From: CAZFCK01 sp964517355
Lineage (GTDB): Bacteria > Desulfobacterota > Desulfovibrionia > Desulfovibrionales > Desulfovibrionaceae
Direction: 5' to 3'
Length of the DNA: 7,271 bases
Assembly: GCA_964517355.1 (NCBI GenBank)
Contig: CAZFCK010000235.1
Location: 1-7,271, forward strand
A program made the translations under genes and the position numbers. Below the pieces are notes generated by a model. The model saw only the letters and a list, made by a program, of their open reading frames with translations, had not been told where the DNA came from and did not search any database. Below are positions 1-7,187 of the stretch, piece after piece. How positions within the stretch are numbered: position 1 is the stretch's first letter; each line of letters starts with the position of its first letter.

Positions 1-53
1 TTCCAGAGAAATGCATAAGAGCATCTAGCGCTTTTCAAGCGTGAGATGCTCTA
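1..53 (+). repeat. Palindromic intergenic repeat, copy 1
   Basis: This segment matches the reverse complement of 7188-7240 at 51 of 53 positions; the differences are at positions 7 and 24. Within it, 18-33 and 37-52 form a long hairpin: 14 of 16 positions pair as Watson-Crick pairs plus one G-T, around a 3-nt loop (34-36). No T-run follows on either strand, so it is not a textbook Rho-independent terminator. It could still stop transcription or stabilise the 3' end of an upstream transcript outside the window. The copy begins at base 1, so it may extend beyond the window, as copy 2 does. It is probably a REP/MITE-like dispersed element. Confidence 0.8.
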
Positions 54-98
54 GCGCCGGGGGCGCATTCCGCAACGGATTTACTGCAGGAGATGACA

Positions 99-1421
99 AT
101 GGGGCACGCATCCGCTGCTTCCCCGTTCATGACGCCGGAAGCTTTTGACAGGTATCTTGATGGATTGGGGCAATTTCGCATGCAACTCGGCATGGAGCGC
201 ATGGATGCGTGCCTGCGTACGCTGTGCGGGGGCGCGCCGCCGTTCCCAATGGCGCGGGTGGTTGGCACCAACGGCAAGGGCATGACGGCCTGGCTCCTGG
301 CGCGGCTGGCCGCGGCTCACGGTCTCAAGGTGGGGCTCTATACTTCCCCTCATTTCGTCAGCCCCCGCGAGCGTGTCATGTTCTTGCACGGCAACGAAGT
401 GCGCATGCCGGACGACGCGCAATGGGTGGAGCTGGCCAACACGGTATACGCCGCGGGACCCGCGGTGCTTGTGGATGCGGTGTGCGACGCTCCGCGCGGG
501 TTGTCCGGCTTGACCTATTTCGAATTCCTCACGTGCATGGCGGTGGAACATTTCACACGCTGCAAGGTGGATCTGGCCGTGATGGAGGCCGGGCTTGGCG
601 CGCGCTACGACGCCACAGCCGTCTTGCGGGCCGATATCGTCTGCATCACGCGCATCGGGCTGGATCACGAACACATATTGGGGCGCGGGTTGCGCGCCAT
701 TGCCGGGGAAAAAGGCCACGCTTTGCGGCAAGGCGCTCGTTTGGCCGTCACGACAGAGCAACGGCCCGAGGTGCTGGAGGTGCTGGAGCGGGCGTCGCGC
801 GAAGGGGGCACGCCCCTTGTTCCGGCGTCGGGAGCGCTCCCCCTGGACCCGGCTGAGCACATGCGGCTACCGGGGGCGCATCAGGCCCGGAACGGAGCCC
901 TGGCCCTGGCGGCGTGGCGCACTTTGGCGCAATGGCGCGGCATGCGGCTCGATCTGGAGCGCTGCAAGGAAGTGTTGGCGCGAGCTGCGTTGCCGGGGCG
1001 CGTACAAGCGGTTCCCGCTTTGGAGGGCCTGCATCCGCCTCTTTTGCTGGACGGCGCGCACAATGAAGACAGCCTTGCGGCGTTGGAAGCGGCATTGCAA
1101 GAGCTTGGCCTGCGCCCGGCATCATGCATCGCGGCGCTCATGGCGGACAAGGATCTGGAGAAACTGGCGCCTGTCATTGCGCGCATGACCGACGGCGCGG
1201 TGTTCCTGCCCCGGCTTGAGCACGTGCCCCGTGCGGCGCTTCCGGAAACGCTCGCCCCCTTGGTGGGGGAGCGGGCGCGCGTGGCCTCATCCCTGGCCGA
1301 GGCCCTGGAAATGGCGCGGCTGGCGCATCCTGTTGGAAACACCCCTGTATTGATGTGCGGCTCCTTGTATTTGCTGGGGGAGTTCTTTAAGCTGCGCCCC
1401 GAACTTGTACGTTTTTCATAA
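99..1421 (+). CDS. folC: Folylpolyglutamate synthase / dihydrofolate synthase
   Basis: FolC is an ATP-dependent cytosolic Mur-ligase-fold enzyme. It adds L-glutamate to dihydropteroate and/or to reduced folates. The protein is 440 aa, normal for the family. Visible motifs are the P-loop GTNGKG (residues 56-61), YTSPH and RERV after it, EAGLGARYDAT in place of the usual GLGGRLDAT, IGLDH (D189, H190), the EK pair with the probable carbamylated lysine (K205), and LDGAHN (317-322) opening the C-terminal domain. ATG at 99 is chosen because AGGAG (88-92) lies 6 nt upstream. The in-frame ATG at 93 abuts that site and is less likely. Oddities are a Met (M62) where the P-loop normally has Ser/Thr after GKG, and GHA instead of AGI after EK. 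selA follows after a 66-nt gap. Whether both activities are present cannot be told from sequence. Confidence 0.93.
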   Translation: MGHASAASPFMTPEAFDRYLDGLGQFRMQLGMERMDACLRTLCGGAPPFPMARVVGTNGKGMTAWLLARLAAAHGLKVGLYTSPHFVSPRERVMFLHGNEVRMPDDAQWVELANTVYAAGPAVLVDAVCDAPRGLSGLTYFEFLTCMAVEHFTRCKVDLAVMEAGLGARYDATAVLRADIVCITRIGLDHEHILGRGLRAIAGEKGHALRQGARLAVTTEQRPEVLEVLERASREGGTPLVPASGALPLDPAEHMRLPGAHQARNGALALAAWRTLAQWRGMRLDLERCKEVLARAALPGRVQAVPALEGLHPPLLLDGAHNEDSLAALEAALQELGLRPASCIAALMADKDLEKLAPVIARMTDGAVFLPRLEHVPRAALPETLAPLVGERARVASSLAEALEMARLAHPVGNTPVLMCGSLYLLGEFFKLRPELVRFS

Positions 1422-1442
1422 GTTCTGCGGGCAGAAAAACGG

Positions 1443-1470
1443 TAGACTTTTCGCTTCGGGCGATAACAAT
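1443..1470 (+). promoter_or_regulatory. Weak candidate promoter before selA
   Basis: In the 66-nt gap between folC and selA, TAGACT (1443-1448, 4 of 6 matches to TTGACA) and AACAAT (1465-1470, 4 of 6 to TATAAT) are 16 nt apart. The stretch is more AT-rich than its surroundings. The spacing is plausible but both boxes are poor, so selA may simply be read from the folC transcript. Confidence 0.25.
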
Positions 1471-1487
1471 ACTTTTTGGAGAAGGCC

Positions 1488-2900
<1,413 letters not shown>

Positions 2901-2915
2901 TGAGGAAACGTATCA

Positions 2916-4343
2916 ATGTCTGACAACAGTCTGGAATACACCCCGGTCAATTGCTGGGAGCGGTATGCCTCCGCTGCGGATCAGGAAGCCATGGACGATC
3001 TGGCCCAACGCTATGTTGCATTTATCTCCGCCTGCAAGACGGAGCGCGAGGTTGTGGAATACGCCCTGAATCAGGCGCGCGGGGCGGGGTTCGGCGATGA
3101 CGCGGCAACGGGGAAGCTTGTGCGTGTTTTCAGGGGCAAAACCCTGTTCATGGCGCGCAAGGGACGACGCCCCTTGTCCGAAGGCTTCCGGCTGGTGGGC
3201 GCCCACGGGGACAGCCCGCGCCTGGATTGCAAACAGCGCCCCTTGTATGAGGATTGCCAGGTCAGTCAGGCCAAGACTCATTATTACGGGGGGCTGCGCA
3301 AGCACCAGTGGCTTTCCCGGCCCTTGGCCCTGCACGGAGTGGTGGTGAAAACCGATGGCCAGGTTGTGCGGGTCTGCATCGGCGAGGACGCCGGGGACCC
3401 TGTTTTCGCCGTGCCCGACCTGCTGCCCCATCTCGCGCAGGAGCAAAACGAGAAAAAGCTCGCCAAGGCCTTTGAGGCCGAGAAGATGAATATATTGTTC
3501 GGACACCAGCCTCTGCGGCAGGAAAAAGCGGACACGGACGACAAAGATCAGAATGGTGGAGCGCAAGAAGCAGGGAACAACGGCGCGAAAAACCCAATCA
3601 AGCGCCATGTGCTGGAGCTTCTGCACGCCAAATACGGCATTGTGGAAGAGGATCTCTTCAGCGCCGAACTGCAGGCCGTGCCTGCCGGGCCGGCGCGTTT
3701 CGTGGGGCTGGACCGCGCTTGCATCGGCGGCTACGGCCAGGACGACCGCATCTGCGTGTTCGCGGGGCTGGAGGCCATGCTCGGGGGAGAAGAGGCGCCC
3801 GAGCACACCCAGATGTTCATGATCTGGGACAAGGAGGAAATCGGATCGGACGGTTCCACCGGAGCCAAATCCATGTTTTTCGAGTATTGCGTCAACGAGG
3901 TCCTGCAGGCCTGGGAGCCCGGCACGCGGCGCGAACAGGCCATGCTCGCGGCCAAGGCGCTTTCCGCGGACGTGCACGGCGCTCTGGACCCGGATTATCA
4001 GGAACTCCACGAGAAACTCAATGCCGCGCTTTTGGGACACGGGCCGGTGTTTTGCAAGTTTACAGGATCACGGGGGAAATACAGCGCCAACGACGCGCAT
4101 CCGGAATATGTGGCCTGGCTGCGCGGTCTGCTGGCGGCTGCCGGAGTACCTTGGCAGATGGCGGAACTGGGCAAGGTGGATCACGGAGGGGGCGGCACCG
4201 TGGCCAAGTATCTCGCCGTTTACGGCATGGATGTCATTGATTTCGGCCCGGCGTTGCTTTCCATGCACAGCCCCTTTGAAATAAGCTCCAAGGTTGACTT
4301 GTACGCCACGGTCAAGGCGTTTGCGGCCTTTTTTGCGAGTTGA
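2916..4343 (+). CDS. apeA: M18-family metallo-aminopeptidase
   Basis: This is a cytosolic dinuclear-zinc aminopeptidase of family M18, which removes N-terminal residues (acidic ones in the best-known members) from peptides. The protein is 475 aa, typical for the bacterial type 1 group. By family analogy the metal and catalytic residues are H97 and D99 in AHGDSPRLD, D266 in GLDRACIGG, E307 and E308 in KEEIGSDG, D352 in LSADVHGALDP, and H451 in MHSPFE. The GKVDHGGGGTVAKYL block (near 420-434) is also present. Residues 206-226 are a low-complexity Asp/Asn/Gly/Ala-rich linker before the KRHVLELL helix. ATG at 2916 has GAGGAAA (2902-2908) upstream. It starts 15 nt after selA; the pairing is probably positional, since no functional link is evident. 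The motifs fit M18 well; substrate preference is unknown. Confidence 0.93.
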   Translation: MSDNSLEYTPVNCWERYASAADQEAMDDLAQRYVAFISACKTEREVVEYALNQARGAGFGDDAATGKLVRVFRGKTLFMARKGRRPLSEGFRLVGAHGDSPRLDCKQRPLYEDCQVSQAKTHYYGGLRKHQWLSRPLALHGVVVKTDGQVVRVCIGEDAGDPVFAVPDLLPHLAQEQNEKKLAKAFEAEKMNILFGHQPLRQEKADTDDKDQNGGAQEAGNNGAKNPIKRHVLELLHAKYGIVEEDLFSAELQAVPAGPARFVGLDRACIGGYGQDDRICVFAGLEAMLGGEEAPEHTQMFMIWDKEEIGSDGSTGAKSMFFEYCVNEVLQAWEPGTRREQAMLAAKALSADVHGALDPDYQELHEKLNAALLGHGPVFCKFTGSRGKYSANDAHPEYVAWLRGLLAAAGVPWQMAELGKVDHGGGGTVAKYLAVYGMDVIDFGPALLSMHSPFEISSKVDLYATVKAFAAFFAS

Positions 4344-4369
4344 ACCCCGCCGCGATAGTGGGGAGAGGT

Positions 4370-4399
4370 TTGCCAGCCGTGGGCTGAGAAGCTTATGAT
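4370..4399 (+). promoter_or_regulatory. Candidate sigma-70 promoter for the first acetyltransferase
   Basis: TTGCCA (4370-4375, 5 of 6) and TATGAT (4394-4399, 5 of 6) are separated by 18 nt, making this the best sigma-70 match noticed in the window. A small perfect inverted repeat, CAGCC-GTG-GGCTG (4374-4386), overlaps the -35 box and the spacer and could be an operator. Transcription would start near 4406 and give an untranslated leader of about 220 nt before the GTG at 4629. Confidence 0.4.
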
Positions 4400-4453
4400 G
4401 GGGGCAACGTGTTGGAGATTACGACGTTCGGACTTAATGAAAGGAAGAATAAA

Positions 4454-4526
4454 GTCGCGGGTTTTCGCGCCCGCACGACGACCAGGGGAGGCCCCTGGAC
4501 GCCTGATCGGATAGCGCGCGGGGCCT
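4454..4526 (+). promoter_or_regulatory. Structured leader with two mutually exclusive hairpins
   Basis: Three pairings are visible. GCGGG (4457-4461) pairs with CCCGC (4470-4474), and GTC/GAC extends the stem across a 2-nt bulge. CCAGGGG (4482-4488) pairs perfectly with CCCCTGG (4492-4498) around a 3-nt loop. AGGCCCC (4489-4495) also pairs perfectly with GGGGCCT (4520-4526). The last two cannot form together because they share 4492-4495. Such alternatives are seen in attenuators and riboswitches, but GC-rich DNA also produces them by chance. A 25-codon frame (ATG 4437, TAG 4512-4514) runs through the second hairpin but has no ribosome site at proper spacing. No known RNA family is recognised. 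Confidence 0.3.
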
Positions 4527-4628
4527 GGGCAATTATGGGCGCTGGGCCACTGGAGCGGTACCGGACTCTTGTCTCGCTCCTCCGATAATAAGTTACTCGG
4601 TGGGCGGATTCTTGGCTGGAGAAATATC

Positions 4629-5213
4629 GTGGCCGATTTTATGAGAAATCGTTTGCAGACTTCCCGGCTGGAGTTGGTGGCGGCGACACAGGAGCATATC
4701 CATGCGGAATTGTTGGATTCCATAACGCTTGGCGCCATCCTGAACGCCGACGTTGGGTCGGGCTGGCCCCCCGGAGAATATGACCGCGGCGCCCAGGAGT
4801 TTTTTCTGGAGCGGCTGCAGAAAGGCGGAGCAGATGCCGCGGGCTGGTATTCCTGGTATGCCCTCGCACGGAATAATGCGACGGGCCGGAACCTTGCGAT
4901 AGGCGCAGGAGGGTATTGCGGTCCTCCAGGGGAAGAGGGCGAGGTGGAGATCGGTTTTTCGGTTTTGCCCCAGCAGCAAAGGCGGAATTATGCCACTGAA
5001 ATGGCTGCCGCCTTGATATTGAACGCCTTCGCCGATCCGCGCGTCCATGCGGTCATAGCGCATGCTACAGGGGAAAACGCCGCATCCAGGAGCGTGTTGC
5101 GCAAATGCTGTTTCGCCTGCCTGGGGCCGGATGGAGAATCCGGATACGATCGTTTCGTCCTGGAGCGCACGGGAGGAAAACAGTCGGTGCTTCGGCAGTT
5201 GACCGGGATGTGA
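4629..5213 (+). CDS. GNAT acetyltransferase, RimJ/RimL-like
   Basis: A probable acetyl-CoA-dependent N-acetyltransferase of 194 aa. The N-terminus LQTSRLELVAAT (9-20) is the usual opening of the RimJ/RimL-like group. GEVEIGFSVLP (104-114) forms the central strands, QRRNYATEMAAAL (117-129) is the CoA-binding loop and helix, and ENAASRSVLRKCCF (149-162) matches the N-x-x-S-x-x-V-L-x-K signature. The canonical first glycine of the loop (R-x-x-G-x-A/G) is replaced by N120. GTG at 4629 is chosen because GGAGA (4618-4622) is 6 nt upstream; ATG at 4641 and TTG at 4569 are alternatives. The substrate could be a ribosomal protein N-terminus, another protein or a small molecule. It has its own long leader and sits at the start of the lower-GC part of the window, which suggests separate acquisition. 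Confidence 0.85.
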   Translation: MADFMRNRLQTSRLELVAATQEHIHAELLDSITLGAILNADVGSGWPPGEYDRGAQEFFLERLQKGGADAAGWYSWYALARNNATGRNLAIGAGGYCGPPGEEGEVEIGFSVLPQQQRRNYATEMAAALILNAFADPRVHAVIAHATGENAASRSVLRKCCFACLGPDGESGYDRFVLERTGGKQSVLRQLTGM

Positions 5214-5529
5214 AAAGCACGCCGTGGCGGCGGAGCGGTGGATCGGTAAGGCATGAAATCCGGAGGCCGACGATAGTGATTGCCTTGCTTCGGTAGGAGC
5301 GGCGGCCAAGCACAGTGCGGAATCAAGTACGAGGCTTCGCCAGGACGATACGTGCCCCAGGTGGACTCATGAGCATTTGGCGCTTGTCGATCAGGCGATG
5401 GGCCGCGCTTTGGCCAGGGATATTCATGGAGGCGAGGCCGCAACAAAAACGTGCAGTCGCGTTGTCTGACCGCCGATATTTCCATACCGCTCCCGCCGCG
5501 TGTACTGGAGCCAGATGCGAGGTTCCGTT
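5214..5529 (+). other. 316-bp spacer between the two acetyltransferases
   Basis: No supported gene is present. One frame is open from 5257 to a TGA at 5467-5469 (70 codons). It contains a coding-like stretch around EHLALVDQAMGRALARDIHG but has no ATG or GTG near its beginning. It is in the same frame as the downstream acetyltransferase. Another frame ends at a TGA (5370-5372) overlapping an ATG (5369) in an ATGA arrangement, with no ribosome site. I see no strong promoter, terminator or recombination site here. It may be decayed coding sequence. Confidence 0.5.
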
Positions 5530-5985
5530 GTGAATATTGTCGTCGACGACCTGTCAGGTCCGGAAGTGCTTGCGCTCCTGGAGGAGCATCTGCAACATAT
5601 GATCGCCATTACTCCTCCCGGTTGTGTTCATGCGCTGGATATTGACGCATTGAAGCAGCCGGAGATAACGTTTTGGAGCGTATGGAACGAGTCTGCGCTG
5701 ATCGGTTGCGGCGCGTTGAAGGAGCTCGACACCTCTCATGCGGAAATCAAATCCATGAGAACAGCCGCCTCGCGGCAGCGGCAAGGGGTCGCATCCATTC
5801 TTCTTGAATTCATCCTGAGCGAAGCCAGGAAGCGCGAGTATCGTCGAGTGAGTTTGGAAACAGGCTCGTATGCGGCGTTTGTGCCCGCGAGAAAGTTGTA
5901 CGAGAAGTTCGGCTTCACCTACTGCGGGCCGTTTTCCGACTATGAAGACAATGACAATAACGTGTTCATGACTCTTGAACTGTGA
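5530..5985 (+). CDS. GNAT acetyltransferase, YsnE-type
   Basis: A probable acetyl-CoA-dependent acetyltransferase of 151 aa, of the compact type often annotated as a YsnE-like or putative acetyltransferase. A FWSVW strand (48-52) is followed by GCGALKELD (59-67), EIKSMRT (72-78), and the CoA-binding loop Q-x-x-G-V-A (83-88) with intact glycine. LETGS (109-113), PARKLYEKFGF (119-129) and CGPFSDY (132-138) follow, ending in VFMTLEL. This C-terminal order is characteristic of the subfamily. GTG at 5530 is chosen because GAGG (5519-5522) lies 7 nt upstream and homologues as I recall them begin just before the VDDLSGPE segment. ATG at 5515 (with GGAG 4 nt upstream) and GTG at 5500 are alternatives. 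The true substrate is unknown. The araC-type gene follows 68 nt downstream in the same direction. One sampled line is 53% GC, against 75% in selA. Confidence 0.88.
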   Translation: MNIVVDDLSGPEVLALLEEHLQHMIAITPPGCVHALDIDALKQPEITFWSVWNESALIGCGALKELDTSHAEIKSMRTAASRQRQGVASILLEFILSEARKREYRRVSLETGSYAAFVPARKLYEKFGFTYCGPFSDYEDNDNNVFMTLEL

Positions 5986-6000
5986 TGGCGTCAGTCGTCC

Positions 6001-6030
6001 CGCCCCTGACGGGGGGGGCGTTGTGATTTT
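6001..6030 (+). terminator. Possible terminator after the second acetyltransferase
   Basis: CGCCCC (6001-6006) pairs with GGGGCG (6015-6020) around an 8-nt loop within an unbroken run of eight G (6011-6018). A modest T-rich tail ends in TTTT (6027-6030). The stem is short and the tail interrupted. If functional, it would separate the acetyltransferase from the AraC-type gene. Confidence 0.3.
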
Positions 6031-6053
6031 GCGGGGCCGGGAACGGGTGCGTG

Positions 6054-6734
6054 ATGGAACTTGATCCCATATTGGCGACCTGGGCGTTCGAGGCCGGAAA
6101 AACGCAATCACTATCGGTGATGCCGGATGGCTGCCGTGATCTTATCGTCAATCAACCCGCTGGGGATGACATAACTTTCTTTATTTCGCATCTCATGCCT
6201 GCGCCCGAAAGCGTTTTCGTTTTTCGGGGAGAGAAGTACTGTGGAGTCCGGCTGCGTCCCGGAGCGCGGATCGACTTGAGAGTCATCCGGAAAAGGCCAA
6301 TCCCCCGTTCCCTAGATGAATTGGCGGCGTTGGCGCAGGAAGCGGCCTCCATATCAGCGAACGTCGCGGAGGCGCTATCCTGCCTGGCGGTTGTGCATTC
6401 TGCTGGTTGCGCTGCCCGGAATCTGGGCGTGAGTCTGCGCACCCTGCAACGCCGTACCCTGGAGGCAACGGGGCAACCGCCTGAATTCTGGCGTCAATTG
6501 GCGCGAGCCAGAAAAGCCGCCCGTATGCTGTTGAGCGGAGTTCCTTTGCGGGAAACGGCGTTTGATTGCGGCTATGCGGACCAGGCCCACATGACAAGAG
6601 ATTTGAAACGCTGGTTCGCCATGACTCCAGGCGAGATTGCGACTGGCCGGGACGCCGGGAGCCATGCAGCGTGGGGCATTTGCGAAATCGGCTATGACGC
6701 GCCGTATACCGGGGAACATATTTCGATCAGGTAA
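6054..6734 (+). CDS. AraC-family transcriptional regulator
   Basis: A probable DNA-binding regulator of 226 aa. The N-terminal part (1-100) carries MPDGCRDLIV (23-32) and GVRLRPGA (64-71), a pattern I associate with the sensor domain of short AraC-type proteins (DUF6597-like). The C-terminal part (about 110-198) has two helix-turn-helix units: AARNLGVSLRTLQRRTLEAT (120-139) and LRETAFDCGYADQAHMTRDLKRWFAMTPGE (165-194), the second matching the AraC signature. ATG at 6054 is used; a GTG directly before it (6051) would add one residue. The ribosome site is weak, only a G-rich GGGAACGGG stretch. The 3' end overlaps the convergent VOC gene by 43 bp, so the last 14 residues come from sequence antisense to that gene. 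Targets may be the adjacent acetyltransferase or VOC gene, which is an inference from position. The ligand is unknown. Confidence 0.88.
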   Translation: MELDPILATWAFEAGKTQSLSVMPDGCRDLIVNQPAGDDITFFISHLMPAPESVFVFRGEKYCGVRLRPGARIDLRVIRKRPIPRSLDELAALAQEAASISANVAEALSCLAVVHSAGCAARNLGVSLRTLQRRTLEATGQPPEFWRQLARARKAARMLLSGVPLRETAFDCGYADQAHMTRDLKRWFAMTPGEIATGRDAGSHAAWGICEIGYDAPYTGEHISIR

Positions 6735-7081
6735 CCATTGTCGTCAACCACGTAAGCGGTGGTCTGCCCCCATGGCTCCTGGCGAGTCTCCTGCACGACC
6801 TTGGCGCCGGCCGAGCGAGCTTTTTCCAGGGACGCGGCGACGTCATCGGTTTCAAAGGCGATCTCGAAAACCGGAGCGGCGGGATCGGCTTTGCCTGGTG
6901 ATTTGCCGAGTTCCTTCATGAGGCGTTGCGATGAAAACGCGAGGGTGGTGCCCCCCGTGTTCAGCTCGCCATAGTCGCCGGATTCGTGGATCATCCCACG
7001 TTCCAGGCCAAAGGCCCGCTCAAAAAAGGCAATACTCTTGGTCACGTCTTCAACGTATAGAATCGTGTATTTGAAGCGCAT
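6692..7081 (-). CDS. VOC-family (glyoxalase/bleomycin-resistance fold) protein
   Basis: A single-domain vicinal-oxygen-chelate protein of 129 aa with two beta-alpha-beta-beta-beta halves: KYTILYVEDVTKSIAFFERAFGLE (4-27) to TTLAFSS (45-51), and VFEIAFETDDVAASLEKARSAGAKV (71-95) to YVVDDNGYLIEICSP (110-124). Canonical glyoxalase I ligands are not all present: the first-strand position holds Y5 rather than His. E73 and E120 are candidate ligands, so methylglyoxal glyoxalase activity is doubtful. Sequestration of a small toxic molecule, dioxygenase or lyase activity are options. ATG at 7081 has a perfect AAGGAG (complement of 7088-7093) 6 nt upstream. It is transcribed toward the AraC-type gene and overlaps its 3' end. 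The upstream region has a possible operator at 7155-7170. Confidence 0.92.
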   Translation of the reverse strand: MRFKYTILYVEDVTKSIAFFERAFGLERGMIHESGDYGELNTGGTTLAFSSQRLMKELGKSPGKADPAAPVFEIAFETDDVAASLEKARSAGAKVVQETRQEPWGQTTAYVVDDNGYLIEICSPVYGAS

Positions 7082-7145
7082 GGCGATCTCCTTATCCCCA
7101 AGGCGCGATGCGACCGCCCCTACGGGTTGAAGTTATGGAAAACGT

Positions 7146-7176
7146 TTACCTCAGACTCCGTTTGTGGAGTAGTTAA
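7146..7176 (-). promoter_or_regulatory. Candidate MerR-like promoter/operator for the VOC gene
   Basis: Reading the - strand, TTAACT (7176-7171) is followed by a 19-nt spacer holding the inverted repeat ACTCC-ACAAAC-GGAGT (7170-7155), then AGGTAA (7151-7146). A long 19-nt spacer with a centred dyad is the arrangement of MerR-family promoters. Both boxes are poor matches and the dyad is only 5 bp per arm, so this is tentative. The VOC start codon lies about 65 nt downstream. No MerR gene is in the window. Confidence 0.22.
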
Positions 7177-7187
7177 TTCCATAATAT

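Larger units (their letters stand above)
4344..4628 (+). other. 285-bp spacer between peptidase and acetyltransferase
   Basis: No convincing gene is present. A minus-strand open frame crossing it (4738-4220) shows no recognisable domain and runs antisense into both flanking genes. The spacer holds a promoter candidate (4370-4399), a cluster of GC-rich hairpins (4454-4526) and an AT-rich GATAAT (4584-4589) lacking a good -35 box. There is no hairpin plus T-run directly after the peptidase stop; only CCCC/GGGG flanking 11 nt is seen there. GC content falls from here onward compared with folC and selA. Confidence 0.6.

Noticed and set aside
81..860. A 259-codon open frame antisense to folC
   Set aside because: The Arg/His-rich translation has no motifs and is fully opposite FolC catalytic motifs.
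2913..4040. A 375-codon open frame antisense to the aminopeptidase
   Set aside because: Same explanation: it mirrors a well-supported gene and has no recognisable domain.
4520..4570. Possible cobalamin riboswitch core
   Set aside because: CTGGGCCACTGGAGCGG loosely resembles part of the B12 box, but the preceding GGGAA/GGTG elements and later conserved parts are missing, and the next gene is an acetyltransferase.
4220..4738. Minus-strand open frame covering the spacer before the first acetyltransferase
   Set aside because: No domain is recognised, it runs into both flanking genes in antisense, and the spacer is better explained by a promoter and hairpins. It might recur elsewhere as a repeat, which a genome search would show.
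5369..5533. Small gene starting at the ATG overlapping a stop (ATGA) in the second spacer
   Set aside because: No ribosome binding site, a Trp/Arg-rich translation without motifs, and its end overlaps the second acetyltransferase.
4344..6053. Integron cassette array (small GNAT genes with spacers)
   Set aside because: Gene types fit, but I found no GTTRRRY/RYYYAAC core pair or attC-like fold in the spacers, and no integrase is present.
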